A stretch of 64,000 nt of DNA from Pantoea sp. Cy-639 (GTDB lineage: Bacteria > Pseudomonadota > Gammaproteobacteria > Pseudomonadales > Pseudomonadaceae): the NCBI RefSeq assembly GCF_011752525.1, contig NZ_VWXI01000011.1:1-64000 (forward strand), read 5' to 3'. Of this stretch, positions 7,601-17,069 are shown piece by piece; position 1 is the first letter of the stretch, and each line of letters begins with the position of its first letter. The notes below the pieces were generated by a model, which saw nothing but the letters and a program-made list of their open reading frames with translations, ran no database searches and was not told the origin of the DNA. A program made the position numbers and the translations under genes.

Positions 7601-9536
7601 GCAGCAAGATCCGATCACCGTGGTCGGCATCGGCGACATGGCCGGCGACGTATTCGGCAACGGCCTGCTGATGTCCGACAAGCTGCAACTGGTGGCGGCG
7701 TTCAACCACCTGCACATCTTCGTCGACCCGAATCCGGATCCGGCCACCAGCTTCGTCGAGCGCAAGCGCCTGTTCGACCTGCCGCGCTCGGCGTGGAGCG
7801 ACTACGACGCCAGCATCATGTCCGAAGGTGGCGGGATCTTCCCGCGCAGCGCCAAGAGTATCGCCATCAGCCCGCAGATGAAGGAGCGCTTCGCCATCGA
7901 AGCCGACCGCCTGACCCCGACCGAGTTGCTGCACGCTCTGCTGCAGGCCCCGGTGGACCTGCTGTGGAACGGCGGCATCGGCACCTACGTCAAGGCCAGT
8001 AGCGAAAGCCACGCCGATGTTGGCGACAAGGCCAACGACGCCTTGCGGGTCAACGGCAACGAGCTGCGCTGCAAGGTGGTGGGCGAGGGCGGCAACCTCG
8101 GCATGACCCAGCTTGGCCGCGTCGAGTTCGGCCTGCACGGCGGTGCCACCAACACCGACTTCATCGACAACGCTGGCGGCGTCGACTGCTCCGACCACGA
8201 GGTCAACATCAAGATCCTGCTCAACGAAGTGGTGCAGGGTGGCGACATGACCGAGAAGCAGCGCAACCAGTTGCTGGGCAGCATGACCGACGAAGTGTCC
8301 GGGCTGGTGCTGGGCAACAACTACAAGCAGACCCAGGCCTTGTCGCTGGCGGCGCGCCGCGCCCGCGAGCGCATCGCCGAGTACAAGCGCCTGATGGCTG
8401 ACCTCGAGAGCCGCGGCAAGCTCGACCGTGCCATCGAGTTCCTGCCCACCGAGGAGCAACTGGCCGAGCGCCTCGCGGCTGGCCAGGGCCTGACCCGTGC
8501 CGAACTGTCGGTGCTGATCTCCTACAGCAAGATCGACCTCAAGGAGCAACTGCTCAAGTCGCTGGTCCCGGACGACGACTACCTGGCCCGCGACATGGAA
8601 ACTGCGTTCCCGCCGTCGCTGGTGAGCAAGTTCGGCGAGCCGATGCGCCGCCACCGCCTCAAGCGCGAGATCGTCAGTACCCAGATCGCCAACGACCTGG
8701 TCAACAACATGGGCATCACCTTCGTCCAGCGGCTGAAGGAGTCCACCGGCATGAGCCCGGCCAATGTGGCCGGTGCCTATGTGATCGTGCGTGACATCTT
8801 CCACCTGCCGCACTGGTTCCGTCAGATCGAGGCACTGGACTACCAGGTTCCGGCCGAGATCCAGCTGACCCTGATGGACGAACTGATGCGCCTGGGCCGT
8901 CGCGCCACCCGCTGGTTCCTGCGCAGCCGTCGCAACGAGCAGGATGCCGGTCGCGATGTCGCGCACTTCGGGCCGAAGATCGCCCAGCTGGGGCTCAAGC
9001 TCGACGAGCTGCTGGAAGGCCCGACTCGCGAGCGCTGGATGGTCCGCTACCAGAGCTTCGTCGAGGCCGGCGTGCCTGAGCTGCTGGCGCGCATGGTCGC
9101 CGGCACCACGCACCTGTACACCCTGCTGCCGATCATCGAGGCCTCGGATGTCACCGGTCACGATCCGGCGCAGGTGGCCAAGGCGTTCTTCGCCGTGGGC
9201 AGTTCGCTGGACCTGACCTGGTACCTGCAGGAGATCAGCAACCTGCCGGTGGAGAACAACTGGCAGGCCCTGGCCCGCGAGGCGTTCCGCGACGATATCG
9301 ACCTGCAGCAGCGGGCGATCACCATCTCGGTACTGCAGATGGCCGACGCGCCGGACGACATGGATGCCCGCGTGGCGCTGTGGGCCGAGCAGCACCGGGT
9401 GATGGTCGAGCGCTGGCGTGCCATGCTCGACGACTTGCGCAATGCCACGGGCACCGACTATGCGATGTACGCGGTGGCCAACCGCGAGCTGGTCGACCTG
9501 GCGCTGAGCGGGCAGGCGGCGGTGGTGCCGTCCTGA
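4671..9536 (+). CDS. gdhB: NAD-specific glutamate dehydrogenase, large (180 kDa) class
   Basis: A 1621-residue enzyme that deaminates glutamate to 2-oxoglutarate and ammonia with NAD+, the catabolic route for glutamate and arginine. Length matches the GDH-180 class (about 1620 residues in P. aeruginosa GdhB). An N-terminal regulatory half with ACT-like segments (~1-700) precedes the catalytic part, where HLRFGNVARGGLRWSDR and the lysine motif VPVGAKGGF (about residues 845-855) are clear. A Rossmann NAD domain follows (VVGIGDMAGDVFGNG). A GGAG ribosome site lies eight bases before the ATG. Transcription ends at a strong hairpin (9557-9584). The complementary strand has a 1584-codon stop-free stretch that is a codon-bias shadow. 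Confidence 0.96.
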   Translation: MAFFTAASKADFQHQLQAALAQHISEQSLPQVALFAEQFFGIISLDELTQRRLSDLAGCTLSAWRIIERFDPQHPQVRVYNPDYERHGWQSTHTVVEVLHHDLPFLVDSVRTELNRRGYSIHTLQTTVLSVRRGARGELAELLPKGSQGEGVSHESLMYLEIDRCSNAAELSTLAKELEQVLAEVRGVVADFEPMKAKIRELLELVEHNAFGPAQNDKAEVKSFLSWLLDNHFTFLGYEEFTVEADAGGGHLVYDEASFLGLARLLRAGLGADDLRIEDYAVAYLREPRLLSFAKASQPSRVHRPAYPDYVSIRQIDKDGNVIRECRFMGLYTSSVYGESVHTIPYIRGKVAEVERRSHFDPKAHLGKELAQVLEVLPRDDLFQTPVDELFSTAMSIVQIQERNKIRVFLRKDPYGRFCYCLAYVPREIYSTEVRQKIQQVLMERLKATDCEFWTFFSESVLARVQLILRVDPKNRIDIDPQQLEKEVVQACRSWQDDFSALVVENFGEAQGTNILADFPKGFPAGYRERFAAHSAVVDMQHVLSLSEARPLAMSFYQPLTQLGERQLHCKLYHADTPLALSDVLPILENLGLRVLGEFPYRLRHASGREFWIHDFAFTYSEGLNLDIQQLNDTFQDAFVHIVKGDAENDAFNRLVLTAGLPWRDVALLRAYARYLKQIRLGFDLGYIASTLNNHTDIARELTRLFKTRFYLARKLTQDDLDDKQQRLEQAILTALDDVQVLNEDRILRRYLDLIKATLRTNFYQPDANGQNKSYFSFKFNPKLIPELPKPVPKFEIFVYSPRVEGVHLRFGNVARGGLRWSDREEDFRTEVLGLVKAQQVKNSVIVPVGAKGGFLPRRLPLGGSRDEIAAEGVACYRIFISGLLDITDNLKDGGVVPPANVVRHDDDDPYLVVAADKGTATFSDIANGIAIDYGFWLGDAFASGGSAGYDHKKMGITARGAWVGVQRHFRERGINVQQDPITVVGIGDMAGDVFGNGLLMSDKLQLVAAFNHLHIFVDPNPDPATSFVERKRLFDLPRSAWSDYDASIMSEGGGIFPRSAKSIAISPQMKERFAIEADRLTPTELLHALLQAPVDLLWNGGIGTYVKASSESHADVGDKANDALRVNGNELRCKVVGEGGNLGMTQLGRVEFGLHGGATNTDFIDNAGGVDCSDHEVNIKILLNEVVQGGDMTEKQRNQLLGSMTDEVSGLVLGNNYKQTQALSLAARRARERIAEYKRLMADLESRGKLDRAIEFLPTEEQLAERLAAGQGLTRAELSVLISYSKIDLKEQLLKSLVPDDDYLARDMETAFPPSLVSKFGEPMRRHRLKREIVSTQIANDLVNNMGITFVQRLKESTGMSPANVAGAYVIVRDIFHLPHWFRQIEALDYQVPAEIQLTLMDELMRLGRRATRWFLRSRRNEQDAGRDVAHFGPKIAQLGLKLDELLEGPTRERWMVRYQSFVEAGVPELLARMVAGTTHLYTLLPIIEASDVTGHDPAQVAKAFFAVGSSLDLTWYLQEISNLPVENNWQALAREAFRDDIDLQQRAITISVLQMADAPDDMDARVALWAEQHRVMVERWRAMLDDLRNATGTDYAMYAVANRELVDLALSGQAAVVPS

Positions 9537-9556
9537 TCCAGGTGGTGCAGTAAAAG

Positions 9557-9584
9557 AAAGCCCCGGCAGAGATGCCGGGGCTTT
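9557..9584. terminator. Bidirectional intrinsic terminator between gdhB and ppsR
   Basis: Twelve-base perfect arms (9557-9568, 9573-9584) with a GAGA loop and T-rich runs on both sides, between two convergent genes. Confidence 0.9.
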
Positions 9585-9637
9585 TTCATTTCAGCCGGCC
9601 GGCCAGGGCTCCAGCAAGGCGTACGCCATGCCTGGCG

Positions 9638-10456
9638 TTACTTGAAGCGCCGCTCGACGCCTTTTTCCACGAGGATCTTCGCCGAGATTTCCTCCACCGA
9701 GAAATGCGTGGAGTTGATATGCGGGATGCTCTCGCGACGGAACAGATTCTCCACCTCGCGCACCTCGAACTCGCACTGGGCAAAGCTCGAATAGCGACTG
9801 TTGGGCTTGCGCTCGTGGCGGATGGCCGTCAGCCGGTCGGGGTCGATGGTCAGGCCGAACAGCTTCTGCTGGTACTTCTTCAGCACCGCCGGCAGTTGCA
9901 GGCGCTCCATGTCTTCCTCGGTCAACGGGTAGTTGGCCGCACGGATGCCGAACTGCATGGCCATGTACAGGCAGGTCGGGGTCTTGCCGCAGCGCGACAC
10001 GCCGACCAGGATCAGGTCGGCCTTGTCGTAGTAGTGGGTGCGCGCGCCGTCGTCGTTGTCGAGGGCGAAGTTGACCGCCTCGATGCGCTCCATGTAGTTG
10101 GAGTTGCCGCCGATCGAGTGCGACTTGCCGACGGAATACGACGAATGGGCGGTCAATTCCTGCTCGAGCGGGGATAAAAACGTCGAGAAGATGTCGATCA
10201 TGAAGCCATTGGAGGTGGCCAGGACTTCACGGATGTCCTGGTTGACGATGGTGTCGAAAATGATCGGACGCACCCCGTCGCGCTCGGCCGCGGCGTTGAT
10301 CTGCTGGACCATGGCCCTGGCCTTGTCTAGCGTGTCGATGTAGGGGCGCGTGAATTTATTGAACGGAATGCTCTCGAATTGTGCGAGCAGGCTCTGCCCC
10401 AACGTTTCTGCCGTGATGCCGGTGCCGTCGGAGATGAAGAACGCGGATCGTTTCAT
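9638..10456 (-). CDS. ppsR: PEP synthase regulatory protein (bifunctional kinase/pyrophosphorylase)
   Basis: A 272-residue member of the PSRP family (DUF299). It inactivates PEP synthase by ADP-dependent phosphorylation of a threonine near the catalytic histidine and restores it by phosphate-dependent dephosphorylation. The start is [24 protein letters not shown], where SDGTGITAE is a family signature. The P-loop-like [18 protein letters not shown] lies near residues 148-165. The gene is divergent from ppsA with about 180 bases between start codons, the usual arrangement in gammaproteobacteria. Confidence 0.95.
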   Translation of the reverse strand: MKRSAFFISDGTGITAETLGQSLLAQFESIPFNKFTRPYIDTLDKARAMVQQINAAAERDGVRPIIFDTIVNQDIREVLATSNGFMIDIFSTFLSPLEQELTAHSSYSVGKSHSIGGNSNYMERIEAVNFALDNDDGARTHYYDKADLILVGVSRCGKTPTCLYMAMQFGIRAANYPLTEEDMERLQLPAVLKKYQQKLFGLTIDPDRLTAIRHERKPNSRYSSFAQCEFEVREVENLFRRESIPHINSTHFSVEEISAKILVEKGVERRFK

Positions 10457-10636
10457 TTGCGCGAGGGGCCTTAATCTGCCGGATATTTCTGGATATGATA
10501 GGTTCGGTTTGCCGAACGCGGTTGCCCGGCATTCTCACTTATTTTCCAGGTCCAGGCCACAAGCGCCCGGCCAAGCCGCAGAGTCGGCAGGCGAGCGCCC
10601 TTGAGCTTTTCCAATACAGTTAGTGGAGAGATCACC

Positions 10637-13012
10637 TTGGTAGAGTACGTAGTTTCCCTCGATAAGCTCGGCGTCCATGATGTAGAGCATGTGGGGGGCA
10701 AGAACGCATCCCTGGGCGAGATGATCAGCAACCTTGCGGGTGCCGGTGTCTCGGTGCCGGGCGGCTTTGCCACTACGGCTCAGGCGTACCGTGACTTCCT
10801 CGAGCAGAGCGGCCTGAACGGGCGCATCCACGCCGCGCTCGACGCGCTGGATGTCGACGATGTCAACGCCCTGGCCAAGACCGGCGCGCAGATCCGCCAG
10901 TGGGTGATGGAGGCCGAGTTCCCGGCCCGCCTCGATGCCGAGATCCGCACAGCGTTCGCCGAAATGTCCAAGGACAACCCGAACATGGCCGTGGCCGTGC
11001 GCTCCTCGGCCACAGCCGAAGACCTGCCGGACGCCTCCTTCGCCGGCCAGCAGGAGACCTTCCTCAACATCCGTGGCGTCGACAACGTCATCCGGGCCGC
11101 CAAGGAAGTCTTCGCTTCGCTCTTCAACGACCGTGCCATCGCCTATCGCGTGCACCAGGGCTTCGATCACAAGCTGGTCGCCCTGTCCGCCGGCGTGCAG
11201 CGCATGGTCCGTTCCGAAACCGGTACCGCTGGCGTGATGTTCACCCTCGACACCGAGTCGGGCTTCCGCGACGTGGTGTTCATCACTGGCGCCTACGGCC
11301 TGGGTGAGACCGTCGTCCAGGGCGCGGTCAACCCGGACGAGTTCTACGTCCACAAGAACACTTTGCAGGCCGGCCGCCCGGCGATCCTGCGCCGCAACCT
11401 GGGCAGCAAGGCGATCAAGATGGTCTATGGCGACGAAGCCAAGGCCGGTCGCTCGGTCAAGACCGTCGAGGTCGACCGTGCCGAGCGCGCGCGCTTCTGC
11501 CTGAGCGACGCCGAGGTCAACGAACTGGCCAAGCAGGCGATGATCATCGAGCAGCATTACCAGCGCCCGATGGACATCGAGTGGGCCAAGGATGGCGACG
11601 ATGGCAAGCTGTACATCGTCCAGGCCCGCCCCGAGACCGTGAAGAGCCGCGCCAGCGCCAATGTCATGGAGCGCTACCTGCTCAAGGAGAAGGGCACCGT
11701 GCTGGTCGAGGGCCGCGCGATTGGCCAGCGTATCGGCGCCGGCAAGGTCCGGGTGATCCACGATGTGTCCGAGATGGACAAGGTCCAGCCCGGCGACGTG
11801 CTGGTCTCCGACATGACCGACCCGGACTGGGAACCGGTGATGAAACGCGCCAGCGCCATCGTCACCAACCGTGGCGGGCGTACCTGCCACGCGGCGATCA
11901 TCGCCCGTGAGCTGGGTATCCCGGCGGTGGTCGGTTGCGGTAACGCCACCCAGGTGCTCAAGGACGGTCAGGGCGTCACCGTATCTTGCGCCGAGGGCGA
12001 CACCGGTTTCATCTTCGAGGGCGAACTGGGCTTCGACGTCAAGCAGAACTCGGTCGATGCCATGCCTGAGCTGCCGTTCAAGATCATGATGAACGTCGGC
12101 AACCCGGACCGCGCGTTCGACTTCGCCCAGTTGCCCAACGCCGGTGTCGGCCTGGCGCGCCTGGAGTTCATCATCAACCGCATGATCGGCGTGCACCCCA
12201 AGGCGCTGCTGAACTATGCAGGCCTGCCGCCGGAGCTCAAGGACAGCGTCGACAAGCGCATCGCCGGCTACGACGACCCGGTCGGCTTCTATGTCGAGAA
12301 GCTGGTCGAGGGCATCAGCACCCTGGCCGCGGCCTTCTATCCGAAAAAGGTCATCGTGCGTCTGTCGGACTTCAAGTCCAACGAATACGCCAACCTGATC
12401 GGCGGCAAGCTCTACGAGCCGGAAGAAGAGAACCCGATGCTGGGCTTCCGTGGTGCTTCGCGCTACATCAGCGAGTCGTTCCGTGACTGCTTCGAGCTCG
12501 AGTGCCGCGCCCTCAAGCGCGTGCGCAACGAGATGGGCCTGACCAACGTCGAGATCATGGTGCCGTTCGTGCGCACCCTGGGCGAGGCCAGCCAGGTCGT
12601 CGACCTGCTCGCCGAGAACGGCCTGGCCCGTGGCGACAACGGCCTGCGCGTGATCATGATGTGCGAGCTGCCATCCAACGCGCTGCTGGCCGACGAGTTC
12701 CTCGAGTACTTCGACGGCTTCTCCATCGGCTCCAACGACCTGACCCAGCTGACCCTGGGCCTGGACCGCGACTCGGGGATCATTGCCCACCTGTTCGACG
12801 AGCGCAATCCTGCGGTCAAGAAGCTGCTGGCCAACGCCATCCAGGCGTGCAACAAGGCCGGCAAGTACATCGGTATCTGCGGCCAGGGCCCGTCGGATCA
12901 CCCGGACCTGGCCAAGTGGCTGATGGAACAGGGTATCGAGAGCGTGTCGCTGAACCCTGACTCGGTGCTCGAGACCTGGTTCTTCCTGGCCGAGGGCCAG
13001 GGCGCGGCCTGA
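10637..13012 (+). CDS. ppsA: Phosphoenolpyruvate synthase (pyruvate, water dikinase)
   Basis: A 791-residue cytoplasmic enzyme that makes PEP from pyruvate and ATP during gluconeogenesis. Order: N-terminal ATP-grasp domain (~1-340), mobile phosphohistidine domain with [15 protein letters not shown] (catalytic His at residue 418), and C-terminal TIM-barrel PEP/pyruvate domain ending in [11 protein letters not shown] use the TTG at 10637, not the upstream ATG at 10601. It gives the [13 protein letters not shown]-terminus and the 791-residue length I recall for P. aeruginosa, and GGAG lies eight bases upstream. It is divergent from its regulator ppsR and followed by a REP-like palindrome. Confidence 0.95.
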   Translation: MVEYVVSLDKLGVHDVEHVGGKNASLGEMISNLAGAGVSVPGGFATTAQAYRDFLEQSGLNGRIHAALDALDVDDVNALAKTGAQIRQWVMEAEFPARLDAEIRTAFAEMSKDNPNMAVAVRSSATAEDLPDASFAGQQETFLNIRGVDNVIRAAKEVFASLFNDRAIAYRVHQGFDHKLVALSAGVQRMVRSETGTAGVMFTLDTESGFRDVVFITGAYGLGETVVQGAVNPDEFYVHKNTLQAGRPAILRRNLGSKAIKMVYGDEAKAGRSVKTVEVDRAERARFCLSDAEVNELAKQAMIIEQHYQRPMDIEWAKDGDDGKLYIVQARPETVKSRASANVMERYLLKEKGTVLVEGRAIGQRIGAGKVRVIHDVSEMDKVQPGDVLVSDMTDPDWEPVMKRASAIVTNRGGRTCHAAIIARELGIPAVVGCGNATQVLKDGQGVTVSCAEGDTGFIFEGELGFDVKQNSVDAMPELPFKIMMNVGNPDRAFDFAQLPNAGVGLARLEFIINRMIGVHPKALLNYAGLPPELKDSVDKRIAGYDDPVGFYVEKLVEGISTLAAAFYPKKVIVRLSDFKSNEYANLIGGKLYEPEEENPMLGFRGASRYISESFRDCFELECRALKRVRNEMGLTNVEIMVPFVRTLGEASQVVDLLAENGLARGDNGLRVIMMCELPSNALLADEFLEYFDGFSIGSNDLTQLTLGLDRDSGIIAHLFDERNPAVKKLLANAIQACNKAGKYIGICGQGPSDHPDLAKWLMEQGIESVSLNPDSVLETWFFLAEGQGAA

Positions 13013-13053
13013 TGTGATCCGTCGGGCGCGCTCGCCGCGCCCGCGTTGGGATG

Positions 13054-13121
13054 TGGGAGCGGGCTTGCCCCGCGATGGCGCCAGCGACGATGGGCGTCAT
13101 CGCCGGGCAAGCCCGCTCCCA
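13054..13121. repeat. REP-like palindrome after ppsA
   Basis: Perfect 17-base arms (13054-13070 and 13105-13121; TGGGAGCGGGCTTGCCC), a GC-rich 34-base centre and TTTTTG just after the right arm. It could also terminate ppsA. Confidence 0.7.
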
Positions 13122-13151
13122 TGTTTTTGTCTTCCAGATGTTTGTGAATCC

Positions 13152-14144
13152 ATGCAAAGCAGCAGCACCCAATTTCCCGTCGCGTTGCTCAGTGCCGAGC
13201 GTCGCGGCGACCTCAGCGAAGACGTCTATCGGATCAAGGCCGGCAACAGCCCGGATGCGAGCGTCGAGTTGGCAGTCACCCGCCTGGGACTGGCCGATCA
13301 AGGGCGTGCCCAGGGCGTGCCGGTCGTGCTCGTGCATGGCAGTTTCTCCAACCGTCGCTTCTGGTACTCGCCCAAGGGCGTGGGCCTGGGCGCGTTCCTG
13401 GCGCGCGCCGGGTTCGATGTGTGGATCGCGGAGATGCGCGGCCATGGCCTGTCGCCGCGCAATCGCGACTGGCGGCACAACCGTGTGGCTGACTACGCGC
13501 GTTACGATCTGCCGGTGATCGCTGCGTTCGTCCATGAGCAGGCTGGCCGGGCGCCGCACTGGATCGGCCATTCGCTGGGCGGCACGACCCTGGCAGCGGC
13601 GCTGGGCGGTGCTTACCTGGAGCAAGGACTGGTCGCCAGCGTCGCGCTCTTCGGCACCCAGGTCAGTCGCATCTACTGGCCCCTGAAAGTGCCGCCGGTG
13701 GCATGGGGCGCAGGCATGCTGATCAAGCGTTTCGCGCAGATTTCCGGTGCGCGGTTCAAGCGCGGCCCGGAAGACGAGCCGATTGGCGTGGCCCTGGAGA
13801 GCCTGCGCTGGAATGGCCTGTTCGGCCGCTTCGGCGACAAGGAACATGACTGGTGGGCGGGGCTGGCCAAGGTCGATGTGCCGTTGCTGGCGGTGGCCGG
13901 CGCCGGTGATTTCCAGGATCCGGTCTGGGCCTGTCGCAAGCTGTTCGAACAGGTGGGTGGCGACAGCAAGCAGTTCCTGCGCCTGGGGCGCGAGGAAGGC
14001 TTCGAAGTGTTCGGTCATGTCGACATGCTGGTCAGCAAGGCGGCACAGGCCCAGGTGTGGCCGCTGGTGGAGCGCTGGTTGCGCGATCCGCAGGCGCCGG
14101 TGCATGCCTCGACCGTGGCGACGGCGTCTCTGGTTGCGGGTTGA
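13152..14144 (+). CDS. Alpha/beta-fold hydrolase
   Basis: A 330-residue serine hydrolase-like protein. A core alpha/beta fold shows the oxyanion strand VVLVHGSFSNRRFW (~58-71), the nucleophile elbow HWIGHSLGGTTLAAAL (Ser in GHSLG, ~143), and a late HVDML stretch that can supply the catalytic histidine. No signal peptide is visible. The ATG at 13152 follows the REP element. In P. aeruginosa the same gene lies between ppsA and rraA (from memory, PA1771), so this is a conserved neighbourhood, but no substrate is known to me. Esterase or lipase-like activity is likely. Confidence 0.82.
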   Translation: MQSSSTQFPVALLSAERRGDLSEDVYRIKAGNSPDASVELAVTRLGLADQGRAQGVPVVLVHGSFSNRRFWYSPKGVGLGAFLARAGFDVWIAEMRGHGLSPRNRDWRHNRVADYARYDLPVIAAFVHEQAGRAPHWIGHSLGGTTLAAALGGAYLEQGLVASVALFGTQVSRIYWPLKVPPVAWGAGMLIKRFAQISGARFKRGPEDEPIGVALESLRWNGLFGRFGDKEHDWWAGLAKVDVPLLAVAGAGDFQDPVWACRKLFEQVGGDSKQFLRLGREEGFEVFGHVDMLVSKAAQAQVWPLVERWLRDPQAPVHASTVATASLVAG

Positions 14145-14266
14145 GCCGTGTGGCCGAGCATGGGGAAACTGACTGACCGGTCCCGGATGACGTGGCCCCG
14201 ATCCCCGGTGTAGCCTTGTCCCGGCGCAAGATCCCGACCTTTCGTTGTGACTGACAGGAGTTTCCC

Positions 14267-14758
14267 ATGCAGCATTACGTAACCCCCGACCTGTGCGATA
14301 CCTACCCGGAGCTGGTCCAGGTGCTCGAGCCGATGTTCAGCAACTTTGGTGGCCGCGACTCCTTCGGGGGCCAGATCGTCACCATCAAGTGCTTCGAGGA
14401 CAACTCACTGGTCAAGGAGCAGGTCGAGCTCGACGGCAAGGGCAAGGTGCTGGTGGTCGACGGCGGCGGCTCGCTGCGTCGTGCGCTGCTGGGCGACATG
14501 CTGGCCGAGAAGGCGGCGAAGAATGGCTGGGAAGGCCTGCTGATCTATGGCTGCGTGCGCGATGTCGACGTGCTGATCCAGACCGACGTCGGTATCCAGG
14601 CGCTGGCCAGCCATCCGATGAAAACCGACAAGCGCGGCATCGGCGACCTCGACGTCGCGGTAACCTTCGCCGGTGTGACCTTCCGCCCGGGTGAGTACGT
14701 GTATGCCGACAACAATGGCGTGATCGTCTCGCCAAGCCCGCTGAAGATGCCCGAGTGA
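14267..14758 (+). CDS. rraA: RraA-family protein
   Basis: A 163-residue protein of the RraA fold, beginning [20 protein letters not shown]. RraA of E. coli binds the C-terminal scaffold of RNase E and inhibits it. Related proteins are class II 4-hydroxy-4-methyl-2-oxoglutarate aldolases that share the G-G-S-L and D-x-x-R motifs. Here [21 protein letters not shown] and [10 protein letters not shown] fit both. A strong ACAGGAG ribosome site precedes the ATG. I use rraA because of length and gene neighbourhood in Pseudomonas; aldolase side activity is possible. Confidence 0.88.
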   Translation: MQHYVTPDLCDTYPELVQVLEPMFSNFGGRDSFGGQIVTIKCFEDNSLVKEQVELDGKGKVLVVDGGGSLRRALLGDMLAEKAAKNGWEGLLIYGCVRDVDVLIQTDVGIQALASHPMKTDKRGIGDLDVAVTFAGVTFRPGEYVYADNNGVIVSPSPLKMPE

Positions 14759-14785
14759 CGCGCCGCGTGCGCTGATGGAGCTTTG

Positions 14786-15781
14786 ATGTTCGAGGAAGAC
14801 AACGCGCAGTGGGGGCTGGTGCATGCCCTGGTGCTCGACGGCAAGGGCGGCGCCCGTGCGCTGACCCGTACCGAGTTGGACGGCTTGCAGTTGCAGGCGC
14901 AGGAAAGCCTGTGGCTGCACTGGGACCGCAGTCACCCACAGACCCGTACCTGGCTGCTGCACGACAGTGGCCTGAGCGAGTTCGCCTGCGACCTGCTGCT
15001 GGAGGAGAACACCCGGCCGCGCCTGCTGCAACTGACCAGCGAGCAGATGCTGCTGTTCCTGCGCGGGGTCAACCTCAACCCGGGCGCGGAGCCCGAGGAC
15101 ATGGTCTCGGTGCGGATCTTCGCCGAGGCGCGTCGAGTCATCTCGTTGCGCCTGCGGCCGTTGCGCGCCAGCGACGAGATTCTCCAGCAACTGGACGAGG
15201 GCAGGGGGCCGAAGTCGGCGTCCGAGCTGTTGCTGCTGATGGGGGAGCTGCTGACGGAAAAGGTCCAGGCCCTGGTCAGCGACCTGGCGGAAGCGGTCGA
15301 TCTCGAAGAAGAGAAGGTGGAATCCGACGAACGGTATACGCCGGAGCACGGGAGCCTGCAGCAGATTCGGCGGCGTGCCGCGGCACTGCGCCGTTTCCTT
15401 GCCCCACAGCGTGACATCTATGCCCAGTTGTCGCGCAACAAGTGCAGCTGGTTCGCCGACCCTGACACCGATTACTGGAACGAGCTGAACAACAGCCTGA
15501 TCCGCTACCTCGAAGAGCTGGAACTGGCCCGCGAACGGGCGGCCCTGGTGCTCGAAAGCGAGGATCGGCGGCGCAGCGAGCGGATGAACCGGACGATGTA
15601 CCGCTTCAGCATCATTACCTGCATCTTCCTGCCCATGAGCTTCATTACCGGCCTGCTGGGTATCAACGTTGGCGGTATTCCGGGTTCGGGCAACCCCTAT
15701 GGTTTTCTGTTCGCGTGCCTGATCGTGCTGGGCCTGGCGGTTGGGCAGTGGTGGTTGTTCCGGCGGTTGCGATGGGTGTGA
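14786..15781 (+). CDS. cmaX: CorA/ZntB-type cation transport protein CmaX
   Basis: A 331-residue protein with a large cytoplasmic N-terminal domain (~1-265) and two C-terminal membrane helices. The loop between helices carries GIN in place of the CorA signature GMN (FITGLLGINVGGIPG), as in ZntB-like zinc transporters. GGAG lies five bases upstream of the ATG; the TTG just before it is in frame but not needed. It is the first gene of the cmaX-crfX-cmpX-sigX-oprF cluster of Pseudomonas, linked to envelope homeostasis. The transported ion is not shown by the sequence; zinc or magnesium is likely. Confidence 0.88.
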   Translation: MFEEDNAQWGLVHALVLDGKGGARALTRTELDGLQLQAQESLWLHWDRSHPQTRTWLLHDSGLSEFACDLLLEENTRPRLLQLTSEQMLLFLRGVNLNPGAEPEDMVSVRIFAEARRVISLRLRPLRASDEILQQLDEGRGPKSASELLLLMGELLTEKVQALVSDLAEAVDLEEEKVESDERYTPEHGSLQQIRRRAAALRRFLAPQRDIYAQLSRNKCSWFADPDTDYWNELNNSLIRYLEELELARERAALVLESEDRRRSERMNRTMYRFSIITCIFLPMSFITGLLGINVGGIPGSGNPYGFLFACLIVLGLAVGQWWLFRRLRWV

Positions 15782-15889
15782 GGTGCCTCGTGGCGTGTTC
15801 GCGCACTCATTTTGAAACATTCGTCCCACATCGCCGTGTGACCCATGGCTCGGCGCCCTCGTCTTTGACAGACATTACGCGAGGTGCCC

Positions 15890-16153
15890 ATGCACGATCC
15901 GTTTGAAGAATCCTTGCGCGACCTGCTCAAGGCTGCACCGTCCGGCCAGGACCGCGACGATGACGCCTGTCTGGGGCGCGTGCTCAAGACCGCCAACCGC
16001 CAGGTGGGCGCGGGCGACCTGTTCAGCCTGCTTGGCCGATGGAGCCAGGCGCTGTTGATCGCCGTGAACAATGGCTCGGCGCATGTCGCGCCGGTCCGCA
16101 GACACTCTACCCGCAACTCTGCCGCCGGCAGAAACGCAGATAAGGCCGATTGA
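15890..16153 (+). CDS. crfX: Small protein CrfX
   Basis: An 87-residue soluble protein beginning MHDPFEESLRDLL. Position and order (between cmaX and cmpX, upstream of sigX) identify it as CrfX, reported in P. fluorescens and P. aeruginosa as a small protein of the sigX region. The start at 15890 follows GAGGTGCCC; a GTG two codons upstream is also in frame. Its stop codon lies two bases before the cmpX ATG, so translation is likely coupled. Biochemical function is unknown to me. Confidence 0.8.
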   Translation: MHDPFEESLRDLLKAAPSGQDRDDDACLGRVLKTANRQVGAGDLFSLLGRWSQALLIAVNNGSAHVAPVRRHSTRNSAAGRNADKAD

Positions 16154-16155
16154 AT

Positions 16156-16980
16156 ATGGAACTCGATCTCTGGACCCAGAGTCTGGTCACCGCCATGACT
16201 GCCCTTTGGACCAAGGTGGCGAACTTCATCCCCAACCTGTTCGGCGCGCTGGTCGTGGTGCTGCTTGGCTTCGTGGTTGCCAAGCTGCTCGACACCCTGC
16301 TCTCCAAGGTGCTGGCCAAGTTCGGCCTGGACCGCCTGATGAGTGGCACCGGGCTGACCAAGATGCTTGCCCGAGTGGGCGTCCAGGTGCCGATCTCGAC
16401 CCTGATCGGCAAGATCGTCTACTGGTTCGTGTTGCTGATCTTCCTGGTCTCGGCCGCTGAATCGCTGGGCCTGGAGCGGGTTTCCGCGACCCTGGACATG
16501 CTCGCCCTGTACCTGCCCAAAGTGTTTGGCGCGGCGCTGGTGCTGCTGGCCGGGGTGCTGCTGGCACAACTGGCCAATGGCCTGGTGCGCGGCGCTGCCG
16601 AAGGCATCGGCCTGGAGTACGCTGCCGGCGTCGGTCGCATCGTCCAGGGCCTGGTGATCATCATCAGCATCTCGGTGGCGATCAGTCAGCTCGAGGTCAA
16701 GACTGACCTGCTCAACCATGTGATCGTCATCGGTCTGGTGACCGTTGGTCTGGCCGTTGCGCTGGCGATGGGCCTGGGCAGTCGGGAGATCGCCGGGCAG
16801 ATCATCGCCGGAATCTATGTGCGCGAGCTCTACCAGGTGGGCCAGCAGGTGCGGATTGGCGAGGTCGAAGGGCATATCGAGGAGATCGGCACGGTCAAGA
16901 CGACGCTGCTGACCGATGAGGGGGAGCTGGTGTCGCTGGCCAATCGCGAGCTGCTCGAGCAGCGCGTGAATAGCCGCTGA
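16156..16980 (+). CDS. cmpX: MscS-like inner-membrane channel CmpX
   Basis: A 274-residue inner-membrane protein with about five N-terminal hydrophobic segments and a C-terminal MscS-type beta domain (VRELYQVGQQVRIGEVEGHIEEIG, ~220-243). Repeated TM-helix motifs (e.g. LPKVFGAALVLLAGVLLAQL) mark the conserved-TM-helix MscS subfamily. In P. aeruginosa CmpX lies upstream of sigX, and its loss activates SigX (from memory), so it likely links membrane tension or fluidity to the sigma factor. The ATG at 16156 is chosen over an in-frame TTG at 16150 that overlaps the crfX stop. Confidence 0.9.
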   Translation: MELDLWTQSLVTAMTALWTKVANFIPNLFGALVVVLLGFVVAKLLDTLLSKVLAKFGLDRLMSGTGLTKMLARVGVQVPISTLIGKIVYWFVLLIFLVSAAESLGLERVSATLDMLALYLPKVFGAALVLLAGVLLAQLANGLVRGAAEGIGLEYAAGVGRIVQGLVIIISISVAISQLEVKTDLLNHVIVIGLVTVGLAVALAMGLGSREIAGQIIAGIYVRELYQVGQQVRIGEVEGHIEEIGTVKTTLLTDEGELVSLANRELLEQRVNSR

Positions 16981-17069
16981 ACATCCAAAAGCTGTTAATG
17001 TATGCCGCCGCGAAATCGGCCCATCGGGGCCGCGCGGCGACATTGACCTGACTGTCGGCCAGATCCGTT

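Noticed and set aside
4641..9395. 1584-codon open frame on the minus strand opposite gdhB
   Set aside because: Same effect: a codon-bias shadow of gdhB with no recognisable domain.
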